Of a stretch of 64,000 bases of DNA, positions 12,226 to 21,588 are shown piece by piece. Each line of letters begins with the position of its first letter. The first letter of the stretch is position 1. This stretch comes from Conoideocrella luteorostrata. Its lineage: Eukaryota; Ascomycota; Sordariomycetes; Hypocreales; Clavicipitaceae. The position numbers and the translations under genes were made by a program. The notes beneath the pieces were generated by a model. It saw nothing but the letters and a program-made list of their open reading frames with translations. It did no database searches and was not told where the DNA came from. The DNA lies in the NCBI GenBank assembly GCA_032433595.1, contig JASWJB010000018.1, positions 124,001-188,000 on the forward strand. Direction: 5' to 3'.

Positions 12226-12548
12226 ATGGCAAGTTAATTACCATTTTCGAATTGCCTTGGCTTCAGAAAGATGTATTACTAAATCGTACTCGTCGTGACT
12301 CATGCATCTTGTAGCTATCATAACAAAGTCATAATTGAACCTTCACAGTCCGCAACAATTGGCTTGGGCATTTTCGGCCGTGAAATTTGAAAGCAGATGT
12401 CTCATTGGTGCAAGTTGAAATCGACATTTTGACGGCTACCAACGAAGAATCCAGGCGCTGGAGGTCAAGTTAAACTATTGTTCGTGTCTCGGCTAGATCG
12501 TCCAAGTGGCGCCCCTAGGATCTAACGTCACTCCGTGGTAGGTAACCG

Positions 12549-12870
12549 ATTCGACGCCCTTCGCAATGACATGCTGCGACGCCACGGGATTACAGACACA
12601 CCATTAAGCTTATTCGCCATGGAACAAAGCCTCCTGGAGCTCTGACTCTTCTAGAACGTTGTCAACTGGCAAGCAGCCGATTTGACGCCCTTTGCATGGG
12701 CAACAGGTTGACAGGCGGTGACGCCACGGGACGAAAAAGCGCGTCAAGGTCATTCATTACCCATTGGACAAATTTGTACGGAGTAGTCCGTACTAGAATC
12801 TGTTTAGCGAATGCCCCATTCGACGCCCTTCGTGCGGGCTAGGTTTGACACGCCGCGACGTCACGGGATT
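12549..12870. repeat. three imperfect direct repeats of a ~50-bp unit
   Basis: Units begin near 12550, 12682 and 12819. Each opens with TCGACGCCCTTCG or TTTGACGCCCTTTG and closes 35-40 nt later with GACGCCACGGGA or GACGTCACGGGA. Spacing is about 130-140 nt. The conserved ends and variable middles look like a diverged repeated regulatory block or fragments of an old element. Positions are approximate to a few bases. Confidence 0.7.
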
Positions 12871-13686
12871 TGAGGAGCAATTATGCTCAGTTGCGATAGA
12901 ACAAATAGTCCATGGTGCTCTTGCAAGAATGCCAACGACTATGGCTTGTTAATAATCCGATGCCTGCCTAGCAGCTTTCCGATTAATCCTGTCGCCGAGA
13001 ACCCAAGACTTTCTTTAATAAGTCGACTCCTCTCCCCATACGGCTCTTCGCTGTTCCGACTCTCGACCAGAATGCCAAATGACGTTGTCGGATGTCGGCC
13101 GAAAACTCCTCAGAGACGGAACGAGCCCCGAAGATGCAATCACTTCTGTTCAAATCACATAACTCTACATCGCGGTGACAAGAGGGGGTTGGTTTCGGCG
13201 CTCAACTCAGAATTACGATCCTCTTCGGTTTAGACTCCGTCCGTATATACATGATCGGTCAAGGTGTTAGCATATCACCGTCCTTAAGTTAATAGGTTGC
13301 TGGTTTGGACGGTCGTAAGTGGTTTTACTGGCGCGACTTTACCACTCATTCGCTCCAAGCCGGCATCATCGCGTCAAGATAGTTAAATACGAACGTGACG
13401 GTTATTGCGTCCTTGTTGCTCGTAGACTAGTCAACTTGAGGTTCATTTAAACAACTGTACATGGCTTGTCTAACACTAAGCGGTATTTTCATATTTTCAG
13501 CATAAGAATGTAGCGGTATTTTGCGTCACGCATTGGGCGGAACGACCGCCTGCGTGATGTGCATGCCCCCAGCGCCGCTTGGAAAGCAACTTTGCGGCAT
13601 TTCTTGGTGTTTTTGTGGGTTCTAAGCATCACATGAGGACTGAAGCATGGTATGAGTGTGACTCAATGAATTAGACTTGACAAAAC

Positions 13687-13719
13687 GACAATCGACAATC
13701 GACAATCGACAATCGACAG
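13687..13719. repeat. short tandem repeat of ACAATCG
   Basis: The heptamer ACAATCG is repeated about four to five times in tandem. It lies about 180 nt upstream of the HET-C-like start codon. Confidence 0.85.
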
Positions 13720-13897
13720 CTAGATATTGAAGCGGACCTCGGTTCCGTCAGAAAGTGACAGGGCACGGGCTCCACCTATGACGGCTCTAGGAGCTTTGTC
13801 AGGCCCACCAGGTGTTCGTGCGCGTGCGGCTAAAAACTCCAAGACTTGCTCAACATCGTTGCGCGGTGCAGTCACGGCTTGACTCGAGCTCAGTACA

Positions 13898-15946
13898 ATG
13901 GGGACCTCGGTGCACTTCGTATGCGTATTACTCATTGTTCTCAGTATTTCCAGCACCGCCTCGGCATTTGGGGCAGGTCAAGTTCCTGCGGATAGCGAGT
14001 TCAAAGAGTTTGTGTGGCGGCATGGCGACATTGCAGAGGTTTTGCGGTTTTTGCCCGTCAGCTTCATAACGCGACAGAGCTTCAGCAAACTGCAACGGAG
14101 GCAAATCTACTTTGGAAACTGGCTTCGTGACTTCTCCCAGGTGGTCGATACGACTTGTCTTGAAAATATTTCGGAGCCCATCCTTCGCGCCATTGTCTCG
14201 GTCCTGGCCATCTTGGAGTTTGGCTTTGCGACAGATGAATTCGAGGTCACAAGAGAGCGTCTGGGGTGCTATACGCATGTTGAACACATCGACAATCCTC
14301 GTGGATATGACAAGAACGCAAAAGACGTGGACAGCCGGTTGCGAGGGCCTGTGGACCCAAAGGAACTCGAGTTTGATCCAAAATCTGGCATGAAGAATTA
14401 CATCGCCAACTCTGGACACGGATGGGACACCTCGGCGGACTATATTCGACGTCAGCTGGAGAAATGCATTGAATTGGGACGGAGAGGCAGAGGTGGTGAT
14501 GACGCCGCACAAAAGGAGGCATTCATTCATATGGGAGCCGCGCTGCATACACTGGAAGACTTTTCTGCGCACAGCAACTTCATTGAGCTATGCTTGCATG
14601 AAATCGGAGAGAAGACTATTTACCCCCTTGTCGGCGACAACTGCAAAGTAAATGTACCGTCCCACTTCAGAAAAGGGCGTGAGGTGTCGCCACTTGTCAC
14701 TGGAACATTTGGCATGCTGGATATTTTCCACAGTCTCCTCGGCGAAGCCGACGATATGGCCGTCTTGCAGTCGAAAGGGTCGCTCGGCGATTTGGAAAGT
14801 AAACTGGGCTATGGCACCATGGCATTTGATCAACTATTCCAAGCCATCACAACTACGGTTACGGCGGTTGAGAAGCTTTCATCAGAGCATACGCCAGCAA
14901 TTATGGAGCAGCTTGAGACTGTGAACATCATATTTCAGAAAGCCAAGGATAGTGCGTCGTCCTCGCCGGAACCGAATGCTGACGACTCCGCCGTTAGCAC
15001 TATGGACGCGAACGCTTTGTGGCAAGCAGTCGAGCCACTACTCTACGTTCATGATCGTATCAAGAAATGGCTATCTGATGATTCGGAAACAAGTGATCCC
15101 GCTTCGCCAGGTAATACAGGCACACAGCTTGGCGAAACCACAAATCAGTTCGTCTTCCAATTTCTCGGCATCATCATTGAGTCTTCGGTGAAAGAACTTC
15201 GAAACGCTCTGCGAGCTGCGAAAGTCAGGGTCGATGACGAAGCGGCGCAGTCCGACTCGGCGGCTATATACGAAGAAGAATCTACAGCGTCTGATCCAAG
15301 CCACTCCGACTTATCCAAAGACCATTTCAGCAACGTTTTAAATCCACCTGCCGGTCTCATTGCAACCGTGACGACCAACTGGACTACTCAGCAAATTGTG
15401 AGATGCTGGGATGATCCACAGGTCAGTATGCAGGACAGTATTCAGGAGATCCTGACAGTGCTGCACCATCCTGCCTTTGCCAAAAAGAAGACGGAGATTC
15501 AGAAGTATATGTTTGAGGTGGTCAAGAGGTGGTGGGCTGGCATGCCCGACGACGAGAAAGCGATGCTGCGAAGCAAACTCAGCAAAGAGAGTGTCAAGAA
15601 TAGAGGGCACGAGGATCATAAACTTACAGTAGAGGATATTGAAGGAAAGACGAGGGGCCCAGGCCAATTCCCAGGGTCGCGGGTAGACATTCGACCGCCA
15701 CCGGGTAGAAAGTCTATGCCTTTAAGATGGGCTGTCAGGGAGGTGGCTGCCGACTTGTCATGGGCTGTGGGCACTGCTACTAAATGCGTCACCATTCCGG
15801 GTGGTATTTTGGTGAGCACCGTGTATAAGGTCGGAGGCGCAATTGTCAACACAGCTTATGCGACCGGCGCTGCTACCAAATCCGTTTTTGGAGGAGCGCG
15901 AGATCTAGCTGCGAGACTATGGCCATCTAGGTCGAGCCAGGGATAG
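13898..15946 (+). CDS. HET-C domain protein (secreted paralogue)
   Basis: A single uninterrupted 682-codon frame. Residues 1-23 form a signal peptide ending ASAFGAG, as in HET-C, the heterokaryon-incompatibility protein first studied in Neurospora and Podospora. The following WRHGDIAEVL, YFGNWLRDFSQ, GFATDEFEVTRERLG, EHIDNPRGY, RLRGPVDPKELE and MKNYIANSGHGWDTS segments are unmistakable HET-C signatures, and HMGAALHTLEDFSAHSNFIEL is the histidine-rich helical core. The C-terminal quarter carries EDIEGKTRGPGQFPGSRVD and a hydrophobic alanine/glycine/valine-rich tail. The protein may be shorter than classical HET-C and has no visible intron, so it is probably a diverged paralogue, not necessarily an incompatibility gene. 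Role in cell recognition or wall/membrane biology is inferred only from family. Confidence 0.92.
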   Translation: MGTSVHFVCVLLIVLSISSTASAFGAGQVPADSEFKEFVWRHGDIAEVLRFLPVSFITRQSFSKLQRRQIYFGNWLRDFSQVVDTTCLENISEPILRAIVSVLAILEFGFATDEFEVTRERLGCYTHVEHIDNPRGYDKNAKDVDSRLRGPVDPKELEFDPKSGMKNYIANSGHGWDTSADYIRRQLEKCIELGRRGRGGDDAAQKEAFIHMGAALHTLEDFSAHSNFIELCLHEIGEKTIYPLVGDNCKVNVPSHFRKGREVSPLVTGTFGMLDIFHSLLGEADDMAVLQSKGSLGDLESKLGYGTMAFDQLFQAITTTVTAVEKLSSEHTPAIMEQLETVNIIFQKAKDSASSSPEPNADDSAVSTMDANALWQAVEPLLYVHDRIKKWLSDDSETSDPASPGNTGTQLGETTNQFVFQFLGIIIESSVKELRNALRAAKVRVDDEAAQSDSAAIYEEESTASDPSHSDLSKDHFSNVLNPPAGLIATVTTNWTTQQIVRCWDDPQVSMQDSIQEILTVLHHPAFAKKKTEIQKYMFEVVKRWWAGMPDDEKAMLRSKLSKESVKNRGHEDHKLTVEDIEGKTRGPGQFPGSRVDIRPPPGRKSMPLRWAVREVAADLSWAVGTATKCVTIPGGILVSTVYKVGGAIVNTAYATGAATKSVFGGARDLAARLWPSRSSQG

Positions 15947-16599
15947 AATGTCACTCTGTTAGAGCAAAATAGAATGCAATTAGACGTGTATGCAAGCCTT
16001 GCTCCTTTCCTCGATGCTCACTTTGTCGTTTTAAGTTGAGACCGTGCTTTGAACCAGCGCAGCTTGTCTTGGTTAGGAACGCCAGCCCGCTGTGACCGAC
16101 TGTAGGAGCACACCTCGACGCTAAAAGAACACTATGAATCCTTGCGAGTTGCTTCGAATTAGGCCTCTTCAACTCCGTAACTGGACGTGGAGTGGGCGGA
16201 TCCCCTAGCCCAGGTAGTCCAGGTACCAGTTGACCACTGGCAGCTTCAGCGCCTAAACGGAGCGGGGGCAACAGCAAACACGCAAGCTGCGCCTCAATCC
16301 CGACTCCACGCCAGGAAAGTATCAAAGCTCCTTACGGGCTCATTTTGATCCCTAAAAAGTAGTAAAAACTGTTTTGCTAGGACCTAGCTCTACCCGAACT
16401 CTGGCCCAAAACATGGACAAAAAAAAATTCGATGAAAGCAAAACACTGTCCAAACCTTATTCCTTTATCGCCTAAAGCGTGTATGAGTAAGGCAGTCTCC
16501 TTGGCCTGTCATTTAAACTGCACTCGCCTATTTGGTCACAAATAGGAGAGATCAATTAGCATATCATGATTTATGGCAGTCATGTCCAGGCAGATACAC
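15947..16599. other. intergenic, no gene seen
   Basis: About 650 nt between HET-C and the methyltransferase relic. A 124-codon antisense frame (15951-16325) has no motif and is not called. Confidence 0.5.
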
Positions 16600-17429
16600 A
16601 CCTTTGTCACTGCCATTAGTGCCGGGATTGCTTTCCATGGAACGCTTTAGTGCTCAACCAATCCGGCTATACGCATCTTCTGAGATAGAAGAGCTTCAAT
16701 AATTTCGCCTAGACCATGATTAAATTCAGCACTCTTGGTGGCGCTAAACCTATGAACCATTGGTCTCGACATATGTGTCTTTCTCATTGAACACCCTGGG
16801 CTCGTCGCGTTCAAAGTATGGATAGTTGAGAGTCAAACTTGTCTTCGTTCTTATCATCCAACGCCCACAGCACTGGATGACCTTTTCGTATGAATAGACA
16901 GCCTCCCGGTTTCAGTAAACCAGCGACTACTTCGGCCCAGGTGCGGACACTTGGAATCCAGCACAGCGCGCCGATTCCCGTAAACACGAGGTCAAAAGTA
17001 GCTGGTGGTAGGACCTTGAGACTATCATAGACCGATGGTTTTATAAACTTCAAATTTTCGCCGCCGCTACCGTTTGTTGCATCGGCTAGCCTTTGTACTT
17101 CAATTAGGAGGCGCTTGAGAAGTCTAAGCCTGTGACTGGGGCCGCCCCGAGCCTGCTGAGACTGAGCGTGTCCGTTCCGATATGACACTGCATATGAATG
17201 CAGTCTAGACCTTCGATGTCTCCTAAAAGAGGTTGGTCGAATCTGACTACATCACTGATGCACTGTGGCTCAGCTATGAGCTTGATTACTTCGTAATCTG
17301 GAGAAGCAGCATGCTAGTTGATGATTATTAGGTGCCAGCATACTGTTTGCCGAGAGCTTCACCTACCAAGGGTGCGCGTTCATCCCATTTCGCTCGATTT
17401 AAAGCTTCGTAGTCAATCTTTTCCATCAT
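16600..17429 (-). pseudogene. decayed class I SAM-dependent methyltransferase
   Basis: Reading the minus strand from the ATG at 17429, an N-terminal segment (NRAKWDERAPL) can be joined over a 55-nt intron (GTAGGT donor, ACTAG acceptor) to HAASPDYEVIKL, LLGDIEG, HMQCHIGTDTLSLSRLG and VTGLDFSSAS, which is the SAM-binding motif I and its following strand. A one-base loss near 17107 then shifts the frame: LIEVQRLADAT, FDLVFTGIGALCWIP and LLKPGGCLFIRKGHPVLW continue in another frame. A second shift near 16825 leads into LNYPYFERDEPRVF, a third near 16760 into AEFNHGLGEI, and a stop at about 16649 precedes SVPWKAIPA. All parts of a small-molecule methyltransferase are present in order but broken at least three times. 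Methyl acceptor is unknown. Confidence 0.75.
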
Positions 17430-18411
17430 TGCTATACTGTATAATGAACTTCTCGATGTGGATTCAAATCGAGCCCCGAGGTAATGAAATTCGAATGGCC
17501 GTGCGTGGTCTTTACACAGCTTTGCAGGGTGGCGCTATGTTTGATTGAGCTCGGCGACAGGTTGTGAAGTTATCCACAGTCTCGTCGCGGTGATGCTGCC
17601 AGTCAACTCTTTATTTTGCCTGCGACGTGATCCAAGAGATGCTCTAAATAGCCAATATGTGGGGTCAAAAAGTATATTTACGGACTTTGTGAACGGCTAG
17701 CTGTATTTAGGTTATGTCGAATAGCTTAGTCCGAGAGTTGAGCTTCATGTAGATGAAGCGGTCGCTATCTGATGCGTAACAGCTTGACAAGCGGCGTGAG
17801 CAGTGATCACCTTCCAATTCTATTAAACTTTAAATCATGACGATCTATGTAATTCTAATATAGAACAGTTGAAGAGCTGCGATGGTCCGCTTTGAAGTTA
17901 TAGATTAATAGTCCGGAGTTAGATTCAGGTGCCTGCTCACTCCGTCCAGCACCTTGACCACACCGTACTGCCGCTACGGCGGCAACAGCGGGTAACAAAT
18001 ACGGCGAGCGAAGGCACTAAATCCAGCGTACAGCAAGGAACAAGATGCAGCAGCAGGTGTCTTACAGTGGCCATGACACTAACAACTCCGTTCTGCCAAA
18101 CGAAGTTGCAAAAGTAGGTAACCATTCCGTTATCAGCGAGTGCGTCTGGATTACCCCACCTTCGTCGCTTAAAGGTCGCATTTAGTTAGACACGCTCCAA
18201 TGTGTCATATTTCCTCCGTCCCACGCCGAGACAAAGATGACCAAACCACGCGCCATAATAAAACTATATAATCGAAGTGGTCACTTGACCCCTCGATATA
18301 TTTGCGCCTCAAAGTAAGACTTTCCAGAGAAACATTTATATGAGGGCCTAGATGACTAACAGCACTCTCGCATCAAGACAGTAAACACGACGCCCTCCCA
18401 AGTGGCCCAAC
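17430..18411. other. intergenic, no gene seen
   Basis: About 1 kb with only motif-free short frames on both strands. The last 200 nt form the leader and promoter of the aldolase gene. Confidence 0.5.
18265..18271 (+). promoter_or_regulatory. TATA-like box for the aldolase gene
   Basis: TATATAA lies about 147 nt upstream of the ATG at 18412, in a short AT-rich patch. Confidence 0.35.
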
Positions 18412-19422
18412 ATGTCTTCCAGCGGAAGCAGTAGCACAACGTTCTCCCATGTCCCGCCAGCTGGTGTCTGGTGTCCTGCGGTAACCTGCTTCACAGATTC
18501 GGATGAACTGGACTTGGATTCTCAGTCAAAGTATTTTGCTCATCTTGCTAGGTCCGGACTCGCGGGGTTAGTGGCAATGGGTACGAACTCAGAAGCCATG
18601 CTGCTCACTCGAGAAGAAAGGTCGCGACTCATATCTGCAGCTCGGGCAGCAGTAGGACCAAGCTTCCCCATCATGGCAGGCGTGGGTGCACACTCCACCA
18701 AGCAGACACTAGAGTTCTCCGAGGACGCAGCCAAGGCTGGAGCAAACTATCTCCTTGTGCTGCCTCCTGCGTACTTTGGCAAAGCCACTACAATGGTCAC
18801 TGTAAGGCGTTTTTTTGCAGAAGTTGCTGCCAAGGCGCCCCTTCCGGTTGTCATTTACAACTTCCCAGGAGTGTGTAACGGAGTCGACCTTGACTCGGAT
18901 ACAATCACGGCAATCGTCAGAGAGAGTGCCACGGCCAACCCGCATGGAGTGTCTAATGTTGTCGGCGTCAAGCTTACCTGTGGTTCTGTCGGCAAAATTA
19001 CTCGTCTTGCCGCACAGCATCGACCAGAAGACTTTGCTATTTTTGGCGGGCAATCTGACTTTCTAATTGGTGGCTTAGCGGCAGGCAGTGCTGGCTGTAT
19101 TGCGGCATTTGCCAATGTTTTCCCCAAATTGACTGCTGAGACTTATAGACTGTACAAGGCAGGGCAGTTGGATGATGCAATGCGACTGCAAAGAGTGGCG
19201 GCGCTGGCTGAAAGTCCATGTAAGAGTGGCATAGCAGCAACAAAGTTTGCTGCGGCATATTACTCGGCCAAACTAGCAGGTATTCAGGATTCAGAATCTA
19301 AATTCCATCCTCGGCACCCTTATGAAGAGCCGAGTGAGGCAGCAAAACTTGCTGTGAAGGACGCCATGGCAGAAGCTAGCGCGGTTGAGCAAAAGTTGCA
19401 ACAGACTGATCAGACCTGTTGA
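18412..19422 (+). CDS. dihydrodipicolinate synthase-family aldolase
   Basis: One exon, 336 residues. The frame shows the family's (beta/alpha)8 barrel motifs in order: GVWCPAVTCF, GLVAMGTNSEAMLLTREER (the GT(T/N)GE loop), FPIMAGVGAHST, LPPAYFGK, VVIYNFPG with the catalytic tyrosine near residue 149, and VGVKLTCG with the Schiff-base lysine near residue 187. Length fits. In fungi such proteins are usually not lysine-pathway DHDPS but class I aldolases acting on 2-keto acids, such as L-threo-3-deoxyhexulosonate aldolase of galacturonate catabolism or 4-hydroxy-2-oxoglutarate aldolase. Which of these cannot be decided by eye. Pyruvate is a likely product. It is convergent with the Unc93-like gene. 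Confidence 0.92.
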   Translation: MSSSGSSSTTFSHVPPAGVWCPAVTCFTDSDELDLDSQSKYFAHLARSGLAGLVAMGTNSEAMLLTREERSRLISAARAAVGPSFPIMAGVGAHSTKQTLEFSEDAAKAGANYLLVLPPAYFGKATTMVTVRRFFAEVAAKAPLPVVIYNFPGVCNGVDLDSDTITAIVRESATANPHGVSNVVGVKLTCGSVGKITRLAAQHRPEDFAIFGGQSDFLIGGLAAGSAGCIAAFANVFPKLTAETYRLYKAGQLDDAMRLQRVAALAESPCKSGIAATKFAAAYYSAKLAGIQDSESKFHPRHPYEEPSEAAKLAVKDAMAEASAVEQKLQQTDQTC

Positions 19423-19880
19423 CTTTTATAGACGTACAGGACTACATAAAATTGCGTAGATACATAGCAGAGCGCTCCAGGCACGAGTCGATATACTAGA
19501 AAGATGATAGAAAGCCTTTTCCGTGCATTTGCGAGTGTAGAATGTGATTTACACCCAAGAAGAGTGTTTACCCTTGGCTCTGGTGTTGAAATGACTACAA
19601 GTGCGAGCAGCGCTTTGTGGCTGTAATGAGCAGTAAAAGTGTTATCCTTGGGCTCATAAAAGGCGCGAATTGGAAAAGAATTAGAGAAGGCAAGAGCAAT
19701 GGTAAGCAAATTTAAAATATTTGATATGAATTTAACTTAAAAAAAATACAAAGTACTGTGTACCGCGTAAATAATTACAAACTGTAATGCTGCAACACCT
19801 CTGACACCTGTAGTGACGCAACTTGACAATCGCAATGGCCCTCCCATTCTTTAGGCACTAAAAGGAAAATAGATACAGTT
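19423..19880. other. convergent 3' intergenic region
   Basis: The aldolase (+) and the Unc93-like gene (-) end facing each other across about 460 nt. The stretch is AT-rich near 19700-19760 with a run of A (19739-19748). No gene is seen. Confidence 0.5.
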
Positions 19881-21588
19881 TTAGACAACGGTCTTTTCGG
19901 GGTGCCCGGCAGGAAGGACGTCTTCAACGGTCTCATCGGTATCCTTGAGATCGTCCTCTACTTCGACATGGTCTCGAATTTTGAAGAAGATAACAGGGAA
20001 GGCGACAAGAAGGGAGACACCCAGCAAAACCCAGTTGCTAATGAACTCACTCATGAACGAGATCTTTCGGGCATCCAAATTGTTCATGACAGCGGCACCG
20101 ACAGACTGAATGCCCTTGTAGAAGCCGACATAGTTTGCCAATCGGCGACCAGAGTTTGACAAAGCACCTATGTACCAGTAGATGCAAGCCTGCCATACAG
20201 CGTCGTAGAAGCCGTAGAAGATGTAAAGGAACATGGGGCCAACGTAGCCTTCAGTGGCCCAACCGGTAGGCTTGTAACCGGACTCAGCACTCACGGTCTC
20301 GCGGGTGTACTGCTTTTGGTACGCATAACCACCACCCCAGAGAGCAAAGGTGAAGACGACGAGGACGACCCAAGTGACCTTGGCTCGGACGGATCTGCGA
20401 ACGCCTTGAAAATCGACGAGGAAACCGGTGATGAAGGCGGCGATGATCTGAGCAAGATAGTAGAGCAGATTATTGAGGGCTTTGGTCGGGGTATTGAATC
20501 GAGCGCTGTTGACACCATTTTGCTGATATACGTAGAACCAGTTGGAGGAAAAGAACATTGGGAACAGCAGGACGATGAATGGCTCAAAGCGCAGAGTCTC
20601 CCAGAGGCCAAGGAGTTCACTCTGCCAGCTAGGGTTCTTCTTGAGAATGACACGGCTGCCGTCCTTTCGAACAATGTCCCCGGCGTTGCAGAGAAACAAT
20701 GCAAGAACAGCGCCACTAAACATGAGCACAATGAAGCCGATGTAAGTTCCGTCAGAGACGGTGACGTTCCCCGTGATATGGATATTCTCCGCCAGAGGGA
20801 TCTATAATACCATGAGTTCGTTAGTAACGTGGACAAAGGCAGTTTAGGTGGCGTCCAACGCGGATACATTGTAATGGCGAGGTGAGGCTTACCAAGCTCC
20901 CGATGACGGCTCCCATGTTGAAAATGCCCCAGAACCAGGCGAAGTATTTGCCCTTCTGATTTTCATGGGGGTACGAGATCATAATTGTACCTTGCGCAGT
21001 CCAGAGCAGGCCAGCGCAGAGACCGAGAAGCACACCGGCAACAATGTTGAAAGCGGGCACATCAGCATGGACGGAAGCCAGTAGAGCTGCGGCGTAGACG
21101 CAGTAGCCAATGCCACCGAACGCAAGAGTGTACTTGACACCGAGTTTATTGATGAAGGTCCCGCCGAAGAAACCGAAAACCGCAAATGTAGCGTAGAGAG
21201 CCGTGTTCTACTCAGGTTGACCATTGGTTAGAGAGAAGAGAAAGAATAGGGTAGACTTTTGAAGTACCGGCATTCAGACCAAGGGACTCACCATGTTGTC
21301 TGCCAGAGTCGCATCCGCTTTGCCACCACCTCCCAGGCCACCGAGAGCGTTGAACATTCCGGGGCACATGAAGCACACAAAAGACACCATAATCAGCTGA
21401 ATCTCTGGCGATGCGTACCAGGGAACTCTTACGCCGAGCACACGACGCTCCCTGTACCTCCATCCTGTAGGAAGGCTGAAGCTTGGGTTCCTGTCGGCAG
21501 TAAACGCATCATGCTCTGGCCCACGGTGCTCGGCCGATGACTCGTGAGCCGGCACGGTCGTGTCAACGGGAGTCTTCTCTGTCGACAT
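19881..21588 (-). CDS. Unc93-like MFS membrane protein
   Basis: Three exons, 21588-21292, 21207-20893 and 20801-19881, all phase 0, giving 510 residues. The start is the ATG at 21588; an open frame upstream has no ATG. After a hydrophilic 60-residue N-terminus come about eleven to twelve hydrophobic helices. The first helices (LIMVSFVCFMCPGMFNALGGLGGGG), the NTALYATFAVFGFFGG stretch and the TAQGTIMISYPHENQKGKYFAWFWGIFNMGAVIGSL block are typical of the fungal Unc93/DUF895 branch of the major facilitator superfamily, as is IFYGFYDAVWQACIYWYIGALSN. The acidic C-terminal tail faces the cytosol. Relatives occur near secondary-metabolite genes but most have no known substrate; here it lies 6 kb from the cluster, so membership is doubtful. 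Confidence 0.9.

Larger units (their letters stand above)
12226..13897. other. intergenic with three dispersed repeats
   Basis: No gene is supported in this 1.67 kb; the longest frame (12883-13233, +) has no motif. It contains three imperfect copies of a roughly 50-bp unit at about 12550, 12682 and 12819 and a small tandem array near 13687, listed separately. Confidence 0.55.

Noticed and set aside
13928..15852. Minus-strand frames up to 214 codons opposite the HET-C gene
   Set aside because: Antisense shadows; the plus strand has an unambiguous family match.
20291..20869. A 192-codon minus frame overlapping the Unc93-like exon
   Set aside because: Out-of-frame, serine/proline-rich shadow of the membrane-protein exon.
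19881..21588. The Unc93-like carrier as the cluster's exporter
   Set aside because: It is more than 6 kb away across gene-poor DNA and a pseudogene, so membership is not supported.
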